Assembly: GCA_016285615.1 (NCBI GenBank)
Contig: JAEERB010000133.1
Location: 1 to 6,387 of the forward strand
DNA: 6,387 nt
Source of the DNA: Bacteroidales bacterium
GTDB lineage: Bacteria; Bacteroidota; Bacteroidia; Bacteroidales; WCHB1-69
Direction of reading: 5' to 3'
In this document: positions 1 through 6,250 of the stretch, one piece after another
Layout of the letters: each line of letters opens with the position of its first letter
Position numbering within the stretch: position 1 is the stretch's first letter
The notes under the pieces: model-generated
Databases searched by the model: none
What the model was told of the DNA's origin: nothing
The model's input: only the letters and a program-made list of their open reading frames with translations
Made by a program: the position numbers and the translations under genes

Positions 1-248
1 CCGATGATCAACATGCTACCGTTATTATTGACGGCATGTACTATGACCTTACTGACCCCACAGCGACACCGTCGGGAATTCCAGTGAATGCCCAAGGACA
101 TCCCACGACTAATCCAAATGGACACTATACCGAAAACCAACAGCGCGGCAACTCAGCTTTTAACGACTGGTTCGGCATGGCTCGCGTGTCGCTGACTTGG
201 AAATTCAATTTGCCCGATGGAAGGGGCTGTAACTTAAGCAAATTCTGA
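1..248 (+). CDS. C-terminal end of a PorG/DUF6089-like outer-membrane protein (5' truncated)
   Basis: The reading frame is open from the left edge (first full codon at position 3) to a TGA at 246-248, giving about 82 residues. An in-frame ATG at 36 is internal, because coding-like sequence (DDQHATVIIDG) precedes it. The visible part has a polar Pro/Asn/Gly-rich stretch, then NDWFGMARVSLTWKFN, an alternating aromatic/hydrophobic pattern that fits the last strand of an outer-membrane beta-barrel, and a short tail with one cysteine. In Bacteroidales a DUF6089 (PorG-like) gene commonly lies directly before uppS and bamA, and that position is the main reason for the name. PorG is a type IX secretion component in Porphyromonas, but many homologues occur without a proven secretion role. 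The stop lies 3 bases before the uppS ATG, so the two are almost certainly cotranscribed. An outer-membrane barrel end is fairly safe; the family name is moderate. Confidence 0.6.
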   Translation, partial: DDQHATVIIDGMYYDLTDPTATPSGIPVNAQGHPTTNPNGHYTENQQRGNSAFNDWFGMARVSLTWKFNLPDGRGCNLSKF

Positions 249-251
249 CCT

Positions 252-1010
252 ATGGAACTGAAAGACCAACTGATGCAACAAATAGACCGCGAACGCTTGC
301 CACAGCATGTCGCGATTATCATGGACGGCAACGGACGCTGGGCCAAGGAGAGAGGGAAGGCTCGCCTTTTTGGACATCAAAGTGCTATACAATCGGTGCG
401 TGAAGTGTCGGAGGGCTGTGCAGAGCTGGGTGTAAATTATCTAACCCTCTATGCTTTCTCTACCGAGAATTGGAACCGGCCCTTGGCTGAAGTCAGCGGA
501 CTGATGTCTTTGCTGGCCACCACTATCACCAAAGAGGTGATTACGATGAACAAAAACAGCATCAAGTTGAATGCCATCGGTGACTTGAAGAGTCTGCCCA
601 AGGCCAACTACGACCAACTGATGCAAGCCATTGCCGACACGAGCCATAACACCAGAATGACATTGACCTTAGCTTTGAGTTATTCGGGCCGTTGGGATTT
701 GAAGCAAGCCGCCCAGCGTATGGCACAGGATGTAACTGCGGGTAAACTCGCTCCCGATGCCATCGATGACGCAACGATTTCGTCCTATCTCTCAACTGCT
801 GGCATGCCCGACCCGGAACTGTTGATCCGCACTAGTGGCGAGGAACGCATCAGCAATTTCTTGCTTTGGCAATTGGCTTATTCCGAATTGTATTTCACTC
901 CAAAGTATTGGCCTGATTTCCGCAAGGCAGACTTATATGAGGCGATTTTGAACTATCAGCATCGTGAACGCCGTTTTGGAAAGACCAGCGAGCAAGTGAC
1001 AACTAAATAA
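252..1010 (+). CDS. uppS: Isoprenyl transferase (undecaprenyl diphosphate synthase)
   Basis: This cytosolic cis-prenyltransferase adds isopentenyl diphosphate units to farnesyl diphosphate to make undecaprenyl diphosphate, the lipid carrier for peptidoglycan and surface polysaccharides. The 252-residue length is normal for the family. The family blocks are all present: HVAIIMDGNGRWA at residues 19-31 with the Mg/diphosphate-binding Asp25, GH at 41-42, FSTENW at 69-74, YSGRW at 144-148, and GMPDPELLIRTSGEERISNF starting at 184. Arg193, Arg199 and Glu212 (in AYSEL) correspond to E. coli Arg194, Arg200 and Glu213, and Asp25 to E. coli Asp26. YSGRW replaces the YGGR seen in many proteobacterial enzymes, a neutral-looking change. 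The ATG at 252 sits 3 bases after the preceding stop without a clear Shine-Dalgarno site, as is usual in Bacteroidota. bamA begins 16 bases downstream. The exact product chain length cannot be read from sequence. Confidence 0.96.
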   Translation: MELKDQLMQQIDRERLPQHVAIIMDGNGRWAKERGKARLFGHQSAIQSVREVSEGCAELGVNYLTLYAFSTENWNRPLAEVSGLMSLLATTITKEVITMNKNSIKLNAIGDLKSLPKANYDQLMQAIADTSHNTRMTLTLALSYSGRWDLKQAAQRMAQDVTAGKLAPDAIDDATISSYLSTAGMPDPELLIRTSGEERISNFLLWQLAYSELYFTPKYWPDFRKADLYEAILNYQHRERRFGKTSEQVTTK

Positions 1011-1026
1011 ATTGAAAGAAAGAACT

Positions 1027-3663
1027 ATGCGATTGAGATATTTACCCATAATGCTGTTTTTCGTGGCTCTTTTGGGCTTCGGTAACAGCAGTATTGCCCA
1101 AATTCAGATTGGCGACGACCTGTCGGATATTGACTATGCACGTCCACAGAAATACGAAATCGGCGGCATCGTAGTCGACGGTGCCAAATATGTCGATGGA
1201 TCGATGTTAAGCATGATTGCCAATCTGAGAGTAGGTGAGACTATCTCTATCCCGGGCGACGAAATCTCGAATGGCATCCGTAAGATTTGGGAACAGGGCC
1301 TTTTTGAGGACGTTGCCATCAATGCCACCGATTTTGTGGGTAACAAGGTGTTCTTGCAAATCGTGATCAAGGAGAAACCGCGTGTTTCGAAGTTCTCTTT
1401 CAAGGGCATCAAGAAAAGTGAGGCCGATGATATCCGTAACAAAATCAACCTTTCGCGGGGTGATATTGCCACTGAGCATTTGCTGACCAAGACCACCCGC
1501 ATCATTGAGGATTTCTATTATGACAAGGGCTATTTCAATGTGGACATTGACATTGAACAAAAGGCTGACACGGCTCGCGAGAATTATATTGATATGGTCA
1601 TCAATATCGACAAGGGTGATAAGGTAAGGATTGGCAAGATCAACGTGATAGGTAATGAGAATCTTGCTGATGGACAGGTGCTGATGTCAATGAAGGAGAC
1701 CAAACAACGTGGCCATTTCGACCCGTTGAATCCGCTGGGACCGCTGATTGTGAACACTGTAGCTGATGTGGTGACTTTACATCCTTTGAGAGCCATCAAC
1801 GGTGTAGAAGAATACTTCTATGACAACTATCGCCCACGTATCTTTAAGGCCTCGAAATACCTGGAAAAGAACTACGAGGAAGATAAGAAACATATCATCG
1901 AGAAATACAACGCTAAAGGTTATCGTGATGCACGCATTGTCAGCGACTCGGTGTATCGCATTGATGACAGGAACTTGGGTATTGACCTCGTCATTGACGA
2001 AGGCAACAAATACCATTATCGCAACATCACTTGGACGGGTAACACCAAATACACCGCCGAGACCCTTAACTCCATATTGGGTATCAAGAAAGGCGATGTA
2101 TATAATAAGGAGTTGCTTGACAAGAACCTGAACTATAGCGAGACCAATCTCGACATCAGCTCGCTGTATATGGACGATGGTTATCTTTTCTTCCGCGTTG
2201 ACCCCGTGGAAGTCGCCGTTGAAAACGACTCCATCGACCTTGAGATTCGTCTCAACGAGGGTAAACAGGCTCGTATCAGCAATATCAATTTGGTCGGAAA
2301 CACGAAGACATACGACCATGTCGTGTTGCGTGAGCTCTACACGCGTCCTGGACAGCTGTTCAGTCGAAGCGATGTGGTGCGTTCCGTTCGTGAGTTGGCT
2401 ACCCTCGGCTTCTTCAATCAGGAATCCATCAACCCCGATGTGCAGCCCAATCCTGCTGACAACACTGTTGACATTAACTATTCTGTGGAGGAAGCAGCTG
2501 CCGACCAAATTCGTTTCTCTGCAGGTTTTGCCGCTGGCTATCTGATGCTTGAGGCTGGCTTGCAGTTTTCCAACTTCTCCATGCGCAACATCTTCAATAA
2601 GAAGGCATGGCGTCCTTTGCCGATGGGCGACGGACAGAAGCTTGCGCTGAGCGTCAGTACCGTGGGCCGTTATTACCTTACTTATGGCGTATCGTTCACT
2701 GAGCCTTGGTTGGGTGGTCGCAAGCCCAATTCGTTTACGGTGGCGTTCAATCAGTCGTTCTATTCCAACAGCTATGAAAAAACCGATTCGCGGTACGGCT
2801 GGATCAACATGATAGGTGGTACCGTTGGATTGGGTCGCCGTCTGACTTGGCCTGACGACTATTTTGCAATTTTCCATGGCCTTAATGTGAAACGTTACAA
2901 CCTCCATAATTACCAGAATACTTTTTTGAATGTGGGTGATGGTAACGGCAAGTTCAACCTAATCAGTTATAGCTTTGTGTTGTCGCGCAACTCGGTAAGC
3001 CAACCCCTATATCCGCGTAATGGCTCTGAGTTCCAACTGGGACTTGAGATTACGCCACCCTATTCGTTGTTTGCAAATAAGGACTATTCTACTCTTTCTG
3101 AGAACGAGAAGTACAAATGGATTGAGATGCACCGTTGGACCTTCAAGGCGGCTTGGTACACTGAGCTTTACGAAAAACTCGTGATGATGACCCGTGTTCG
3201 TTTTGGCTATTTGGGCCATTATAATAAGCAGATTGGTCCCACGCCTTTCCACCGTTTCTTCTTGGGCGGCGACGGTTTGGCTAACTATTCATTCGATAGC
3301 CGCGAGTTGGTCGGTATGCGTGGTTATGCCAACAGTTCACTGACTCCGGGCCACTATAACAATTCCAACCAAGGCGGCGATATGATGACGAAATACACTT
3401 TGGAACTGCGTTACCCACTTTCTTTGAATCCACAGGCCACCATTTATGCCTTGACCTTCCTCGAAGCCGGTAACTGTTGGCTTGGGTTCAAGGACTTCAA
3501 TCCCTTTGATGTGAAGCGTTCGGCAGGTGTCGGCGTGCGTATCTATCTGCCCATGTTCGGCTTGCTCGGTCTTGACTGGGGCTATGGCTTTGATGATGTG
3601 TTTGGCACCACAGGCGACAACCACAGCCAGTTCCACTTCTCCATTGGCGGATCTATTGATTAG
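1027..3663 (+). CDS. bamA: Outer-membrane protein assembly factor BamA
   Basis: BamA is the Omp85 core of the machine that folds beta-barrel proteins into the outer membrane. From the ATG at 1027 it has 878 residues; an in-frame TTG at 1012 would add only MKERT before the signal peptide, so the ATG is preferred. Residues 1-24 form a signal peptide (basic MRLR, hydrophobic core, cleavage likely after SIA). Five POTRA domains follow at about 43-117, 118-197, 198-327, 328-412 and 413-489, with recurring GN, GYF/GYR and LGFF turns. The C-terminal barrel covers about 494-878 and includes FTEPWLGG (557-564), frequent in Bacteroidota BamA, and MRGY (764-767), the counterpart of the VRGF motif in loop 6. 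POTRA3 carries about 40 extra residues (229-270). The last strand, QFHFSIGGSID, ends in Asp rather than an aromatic residue. It lies in an operon with uppS. Identification is very secure; domain borders are estimates by eye. Confidence 0.97.
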   Translation: MRLRYLPIMLFFVALLGFGNSSIAQIQIGDDLSDIDYARPQKYEIGGIVVDGAKYVDGSMLSMIANLRVGETISIPGDEISNGIRKIWEQGLFEDVAINATDFVGNKVFLQIVIKEKPRVSKFSFKGIKKSEADDIRNKINLSRGDIATEHLLTKTTRIIEDFYYDKGYFNVDIDIEQKADTARENYIDMVINIDKGDKVRIGKINVIGNENLADGQVLMSMKETKQRGHFDPLNPLGPLIVNTVADVVTLHPLRAINGVEEYFYDNYRPRIFKASKYLEKNYEEDKKHIIEKYNAKGYRDARIVSDSVYRIDDRNLGIDLVIDEGNKYHYRNITWTGNTKYTAETLNSILGIKKGDVYNKELLDKNLNYSETNLDISSLYMDDGYLFFRVDPVEVAVENDSIDLEIRLNEGKQARISNINLVGNTKTYDHVVLRELYTRPGQLFSRSDVVRSVRELATLGFFNQESINPDVQPNPADNTVDINYSVEEAAADQIRFSAGFAAGYLMLEAGLQFSNFSMRNIFNKKAWRPLPMGDGQKLALSVSTVGRYYLTYGVSFTEPWLGGRKPNSFTVAFNQSFYSNSYEKTDSRYGWINMIGGTVGLGRRLTWPDDYFAIFHGLNVKRYNLHNYQNTFLNVGDGNGKFNLISYSFVLSRNSVSQPLYPRNGSEFQLGLEITPPYSLFANKDYSTLSENEKYKWIEMHRWTFKAAWYTELYEKLVMMTRVRFGYLGHYNKQIGPTPFHRFFLGGDGLANYSFDSRELVGMRGYANSSLTPGHYNNSNQGGDMMTKYTLELRYPLSLNPQATIYALTFLEAGNCWLGFKDFNPFDVKRSAGVGVRIYLPMFGLLGLDWGYGFDDVFGTTGDNHSQFHFSIGGSID

Positions 3664-3697
3664 TTTAGAGTTGAGTGTTTGGAGTTTAGAGTTAGTA
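3663..3697. repeat. Degenerate 7-bp tandem repeat (GTTTAGA type), five units
   Basis: Five units in register begin inside the bamA stop codon: GTTTAGA (3663-3669), GTTGAGT (3670-3676), GTTTGGA (3677-3683), GTTTAGA (3684-3690) and GTTAGTA (3691-3697). All five start with GTT. An 11-bp exact direct repeat (3662-3672 and 3683-3693) is spaced by exactly three units. From memory, similar tracts are common between genes in Bacteroidota, but that was not checked here. No function is known to me. Confidence 0.8.
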
Positions 3698-3706
3698 GTA
3701 CTTTGT

Positions 3707-3731
3707 GTCATTGTGAGGAACGAAGCAATCC
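3707..3731. repeat. Dispersed intergenic repeat of the GTCATTGnGAGG...GAAGCAATCC type
   Basis: This 25-base stretch starts GTCATTGTGAGG and ends GAAGCAATCC. It resembles a short interspersed repeat I recall from intergenic regions of many unrelated bacteria, including Bacteroidota. It carries a short inverted repeat, ATTGT (3710-3714) against GCAAT (3725-3729), with one T-G wobble where the usual form has ATTGC. The stem is too weak and lacks a T-run, so I do not call it a terminator. Recognition is from memory; copy number in this genome cannot be seen. Confidence 0.55.
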
Positions 3732-3737
3732 AGTATT

Positions 3738-3766
3738 TTGAATCTTGAATTTTGAATCTTTGAATT
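3738..3766. repeat. Degenerate 7-bp tandem repeat (TTGAATC type), three units plus a shifted fourth
   Basis: Units are TTGAATC (3738-3744), TTGAATT (3745-3751) and TTGAATC (3752-3758), followed after a one-base slip by TTGAATT (3760-3766). The period is the same 7 bp as in the tract at 3663-3697, but the unit sequence is different. The tract ends 12 bases before the predicted sigma-54 promoter of the first ompH gene. Confidence 0.75.
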
Positions 3767-3778
3767 TAAATATGTTTT

Positions 3779-3794
3779 TGGAACGATTATTGCA
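3779..3794 (+). promoter_or_regulatory. Predicted sigma-54 (RpoN) -24/-12 promoter for the first ompH gene
   Basis: TGGAACG (3779-3785), four bases, then TTGCA (3790-3794) matches the sigma-54 consensus TGGCACG-N4-TTGCW with a single change (C to A at 3782). The diagnostic GG (3780-3781) and GC (3792-3793) have the required spacing. The preceding T at 3778 and the A at 3786 also fit the extended consensus. Transcription would begin about 12 bases past the GC, near 3805, leaving an A-rich leader of about 26 bases before the ATG at 3831. A 12-bp perfect palindrome, TTATTGCAATAA (3787-3798), overlaps the -12 element; it may be an operator or chance. No activator gene is in the window. The match is seen; use in the cell is inferred. 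Confidence 0.6.
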
Positions 3795-3830
3795 ATAACA
3801 AACAAGAAAACAATTAGAAACACTATAAAA

Positions 3831-4511
3831 ATGAAAGCATTTAAAACTTTGATTTTGACCGCTGCCTTAGTTTGTGGCGGTATGATGACCGCCCATGCAC
3901 AACTTGGCGGTGGACAGAAAATCGTCTATGTCGATTCTGAGTACATCATGGAAAACATTCCAGAATACGGTGATGCCCAGGAAGAACTCAATGCCATGTC
4001 GGCGAAATGGCAGAAAGAAGTGAAAGCCGTTTACGACAAGGTGTCTGAGATGTATAGCAAGTACCAAACCGAAATGTTGTTGCTCTCGGAAGATCAAAAG
4101 CGTGCCCGTGAGCAAGCCATCGTCGACAAGGAACAGGAAGCCAAAAATTTGCAGATGCAGTATTTCGGTTCCGAAGGCCAGCTCTATCAGAAGCGTACCG
4201 AGTTGATTCAGCCTATTCAGGAAAAGGTCTACACAGCCATGAAGGAAGTGGCCCAAACCAAAAACTACGCTTTCATCCTTGACTTGGCTTCGGGTACCTC
4301 TGTACTTTATGCCAGCGACAAGAACGATGTCAGTGATGAAGTGCTTGACCAACTCGGCAATGTTATGCAGACTGTTCGTCGTGAAGACCGTCGTAAGGCT
4401 GGAAGTACCACGGTGGGGGGCACCACCTCTGGCGGTAAAGGCAGCACGTCTATAAATAAGGGTAGCGCATCAGGTGGATCCAAAGGCACTAATGTAAAAC
4501 CTAAGAATTAA
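3831..4511 (+). CDS. OmpH/Skp family periplasmic chaperone, with Gly/Ser/Thr/Lys-rich tail
   Basis: Skp-type chaperones bind unfolded outer-membrane proteins in the periplasm and deliver them to BamA, which is encoded just upstream. The 226-residue product starts with a signal peptide (MKAFKTLILTAALVCGG..., cleavage likely after AHA at 21-23). The family start KIVYVDSEYIMENIPEY (30-46) follows, then a charged, Gln/Glu/Lys-rich helical segment (about 47-140) that would form the coiled-coil arms, then the closing strand and turn FILDLASGTSVLYAS (148-162). Residues 189-226 are an unusual low-complexity tail of Gly, Ser, Thr, Lys and Asn that the second ompH gene lacks; it looks disordered. The leader is A-rich without a Shine-Dalgarno site, and a sigma-54-like promoter lies 37 bases upstream. 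No terminator separates it from bamA, so readthrough is also possible. The family call is secure; the role with BamA is inferred from the family and position. Confidence 0.92.
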   Translation: MKAFKTLILTAALVCGGMMTAHAQLGGGQKIVYVDSEYIMENIPEYGDAQEELNAMSAKWQKEVKAVYDKVSEMYSKYQTEMLLLSEDQKRAREQAIVDKEQEAKNLQMQYFGSEGQLYQKRTELIQPIQEKVYTAMKEVAQTKNYAFILDLASGTSVLYASDKNDVSDEVLDQLGNVMQTVRREDRRKAGSTTVGGTTSGGKGSTSINKGSASGGSKGTNVKPKN

Positions 4512-4544
4512 CTGGGAATTAAGCGAAGGAAAGCAAATTATTCT

Positions 4545-4552
4545 TATCTTTG
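4545..4552 (+). promoter_or_regulatory. Bacteroidota-type -7 promoter box (TAnnTTTG) for the second ompH gene
   Basis: TATCTTTG matches the -7 consensus TAnnTTTG of the primary sigma factor of Bacteroidota exactly. It lies in the 96-base gap between the two ompH genes, 55 bases before the second ATG. Transcription would start near 4559 and give an AT-rich leader of about 50 bases. I found no convincing -33 TTTG element at the usual distance upstream, which lowers confidence. No hairpin terminator for the first ompH gene was seen in this gap. Confidence 0.5.
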
Positions 4553-4607
4553 CCGCTCCAATTGATAAGTATGTGATAATTAAATTATTAAAAATCAATA
4601 GAATAAA

Positions 4608-5123
4608 ATGAAAAGAGTATTTAAAGTTTTGTTTCTGGGTGTTGCTCTCTTTGTGATGAGCGGTGTTGCCCAAGCTCAAGTGAAGATTGCACACGTCAAT
4701 ACGGCTGAGGTCCTTGATGCCATGCCTGACAAATCCAAAGCTGAAAAAGATTTGGAGAAATATTATGGCGAACTCCAGAGCCAGTTGGAGACCATGGCCA
4801 AGGAGTATCAGACCAAGATGCAAGACTACGAGGCTAACCAAGCCACAATGTCGAATCTGGTAAAGCAATCAAAGGAAAAAGAAATCGTTGACCTCCAGAC
4901 CCGTATCCAACAGTTCCAAGCCAATGCCGAGAACGAGTTTGAAGCCAAGCGTGCCGAGTTGTTGAAGCCTATCCTCGACAAGATTCAGAATGCCATCAAC
5001 ACGGTGGGTAAGGAAAAGGGATATACCTATGTTCTCGACCTGGCCACAGGTGCCGCTGTCTATGTGGGCACTGATGCTGTTGACTGCACCAAGGATGTGA
5101 AAGCTAAATTGGGTATCAAATAA
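4608..5123 (+). CDS. OmpH/Skp family periplasmic chaperone, compact form
   Basis: This second Skp-like chaperone has 171 residues, close to the usual family size. The signal peptide is MKRVFKVLFLGVALFVMSGVAQA, with cleavage likely after Ala23. The mature protein begins VKIAHVNTAEVLDAMP (25-40), continues as a long charged helix rich in Glu, Lys and Gln (about 42-130), and closes with YTYVLDLATGAAVYVGTD. This matches the same region of the upstream paralogue (FILDLASGTSVLYASD), so the pair arose by duplication, though they are now clearly diverged. It ends at KAKLGIK without the low-complexity tail of its neighbour. The leader is A/T-rich with AAAATG at the start codon and no Shine-Dalgarno site. 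It has its own TAnnTTTG box and is followed 21 bases after its stop by a strong terminator. Paired ompH genes behind bamA are usual in Bacteroidales. The substrate split between the two is unknown. Confidence 0.93.
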   Translation: MKRVFKVLFLGVALFVMSGVAQAQVKIAHVNTAEVLDAMPDKSKAEKDLEKYYGELQSQLETMAKEYQTKMQDYEANQATMSNLVKQSKEKEIVDLQTRIQQFQANAENEFEAKRAELLKPILDKIQNAINTVGKEKGYTYVLDLATGAAVYVGTDAVDCTKDVKAKLGIK

Positions 5124-5144
5124 GGAGTTGTTTCCAGTGATATG

Positions 5145-5178
5145 AAAACAGCCGGCTCAATGAGTCGGCTGTTTTTTT
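5145..5178 (+). terminator. Rho-independent terminator, probably bidirectional
   Basis: A 13-base left arm, AAAACAGCCGGCT (5145-5157), pairs with AGTCGGCTGTTTT (5163-5175) with one G-T wobble and a 5-base loop (CAATG). Seven T residues (5172-5178) close the plus-strand form. Read on the minus strand, the same stem follows the VOC stop codon almost at once and is followed by four T residues, so it may also end that transcript, less strongly. It sits between two convergent genes. Confidence 0.93.
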
Positions 5179-5179
5179 G

Positions 5180-6247
5180 TTATTTAATGCTCTCTCTCTT
5201 GATTTTCGCGAACCGTAGTAGTTTGAGAATACCCAAAGGTTTGTGATCGTCTTTGTTAGCGAGGTTGAGATAAAGGCCGAATTTCTTAGCGATGGGTATC
5301 TTGAAGGTCTCGACGAATTCGATGAGGGTGCCGTCGGGGTCTTCCACATAAGTGAAATGGCCGTTGGCGTCGCCCATGCCGAAGTCGGCACCGCTGTCGC
5401 ATACGAAAGGATGTCCCATGAGTTCGGCCTCTTCTTTGACAGCAGCCATGTTACGCACGTCGAAGCAAAGGTGGATGTAGCCTGGGTCGCCCCAGTAACG
5501 GTTTTCATAGAGCTTTTTACCAGGTCCGTCAACGCTTTGAATAAGTTCAAGGTGCGAGGTGCCCATGATGCGACTCAACGGCCCTTCGATAGGCTTGGAA
5601 CGTTCGAGAATGACACGACGCAAAGCTCTCTCACCGCATGGAAGACATTTCAGGTCATCGAAAACGCTTGTCTGGTCGAAAACCACCTTGTCGTATTCCA
5701 ACAGCTGGGTGTAGAAGGGTAGGGAACGCTCGATGTCGCTCACACCAATGAAGGCTCCGTTGGCGCCCCCCGTGGTCTTCTTCTCGTCGATGAAGACGTA
5801 GTCGTCCTGCTCCAGCTGGAAGAGGTTGCCGTAGGGGTCTTTCATGAAAAACTCCTTTTGTCCGGCAGGCGAGGTCGTGACAGGGCTGATGATGTCGAGT
5901 CCTCTATTAATAAAGGTGTTGTAGGCCGTTTCAATGTCGGGGGTCTTCACTTTGGCGATGAGAATGCCCAAGTCGCCCAAACGCAAAGGCTCTTTCAGGT
6001 AGTTGAGTTCACGGCCTTTGGGTTGCCAGATTTCGAAACCGCCGCCGCCGCGGATGTTGACCGCGATGCCCGAACGACGGGGCTGAGGCTTGCCGCCCGT
6101 GTAGGGAAGCATGCGCTCCGCCACGCCTTCGTCATCAACGATCTTGACCTCGAAGCCGAAGTTGTCGTAATACCATTTCCAGGCTTCCACGAAGTCGTTG
6201 ACTCCGATGCCCACTTGTTGTATGCCGCAGATTACTTTTTCTTTCAT
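5180..6247 (-). CDS. VOC-superfamily (glyoxalase-fold) protein with two VOC modules, substrate unknown
   Basis: The 355-residue product has two vicinal-oxygen-chelate modules. The first spans about 6-150: IQQVGIGVNDFVEAWKWYYDNFGF at the start, FEIWQP at 71-76, and DPYGNLFQLEQ near 137-147. The second spans about 163-314: GAFIGVSDIERSLPFYTQLL, SHLELIQ at 231-237, YIHLCFDV at 257-264, and DPDGTLIEFVE at 303-313. Likely metal ligands in module two are Glu234, His259 and Glu310. Module one has Gln11, Glu72 and Glu146, with no His in the second half-site. About 40 residues with many Lys/Arg follow (315-355) and match nothing I recognise. No signal peptide is visible, so it is probably cytosolic. 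VOC enzymes include glyoxalases, dioxygenases, epimerases and resistance proteins; sequence alone does not choose. It lacks the C-terminal iron-site block I would expect in 4-hydroxyphenylpyruvate dioxygenase. It converges on ompH and shares the terminator. No clear promoter was found upstream. Confidence 0.85.
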   Translation of the reverse strand: MKEKVICGIQQVGIGVNDFVEAWKWYYDNFGFEVKIVDDEGVAERMLPYTGGKPQPRRSGIAVNIRGGGGFEIWQPKGRELNYLKEPLRLGDLGILIAKVKTPDIETAYNTFINRGLDIISPVTTSPAGQKEFFMKDPYGNLFQLEQDDYVFIDEKKTTGGANGAFIGVSDIERSLPFYTQLLEYDKVVFDQTSVFDDLKCLPCGERALRRVILERSKPIEGPLSRIMGTSHLELIQSVDGPGKKLYENRYWGDPGYIHLCFDVRNMAAVKEEAELMGHPFVCDSGADFGMGDANGHFTYVEDPDGTLIEFVETFKIPIAKKFGLYLNLANKDDHKPLGILKLLRFAKIKRESIK

Positions 6248-6250
6248 GGT

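Noticed and set aside
1012..1026. TTG start for bamA, five codons upstream of the ATG
   Set aside because: It adds only MKERT ahead of a signal peptide that is already complete from the ATG at 1027, and TTG starts are less common.
1777..2907. Minus-strand open frame of 376 codons inside bamA
   Set aside because: It is fully antisense to well-conserved BamA sequence, has no recognisable domain, and follows from codon bias on the sense strand.
3337..3711. Minus-strand open frame whose start reads through the GTTTAGA tract
   Set aside because: Its first residues are just the translated repeat (NSKLQTLNSKL) and the rest is antisense to bamA; a typical repeat-derived false gene.
3710..3729. ATTGT/GCAAT inverted repeat as a bamA terminator
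   Set aside because: The stem is only five pairs with a wobble and no T-run follows; it is better explained as part of a dispersed repeat.
3663..3766. CRISPR array
   Set aside because: The repeats are 7-bp, contiguous and degenerate, with no spacers and no cas genes nearby.
3771..3780. TATGTTTTTG as a primary-sigma -7 box for the first ompH gene
   Set aside because: It has extra bases compared with TAnnTTTG, and the nearest upstream TTTG is only 16 bases away; the sigma-54 match just downstream is much better.
5243..5722. Plus-strand open frame of 159 codons
   Set aside because: Antisense shadow of the VOC gene, which has clear domain motifs on the minus strand.
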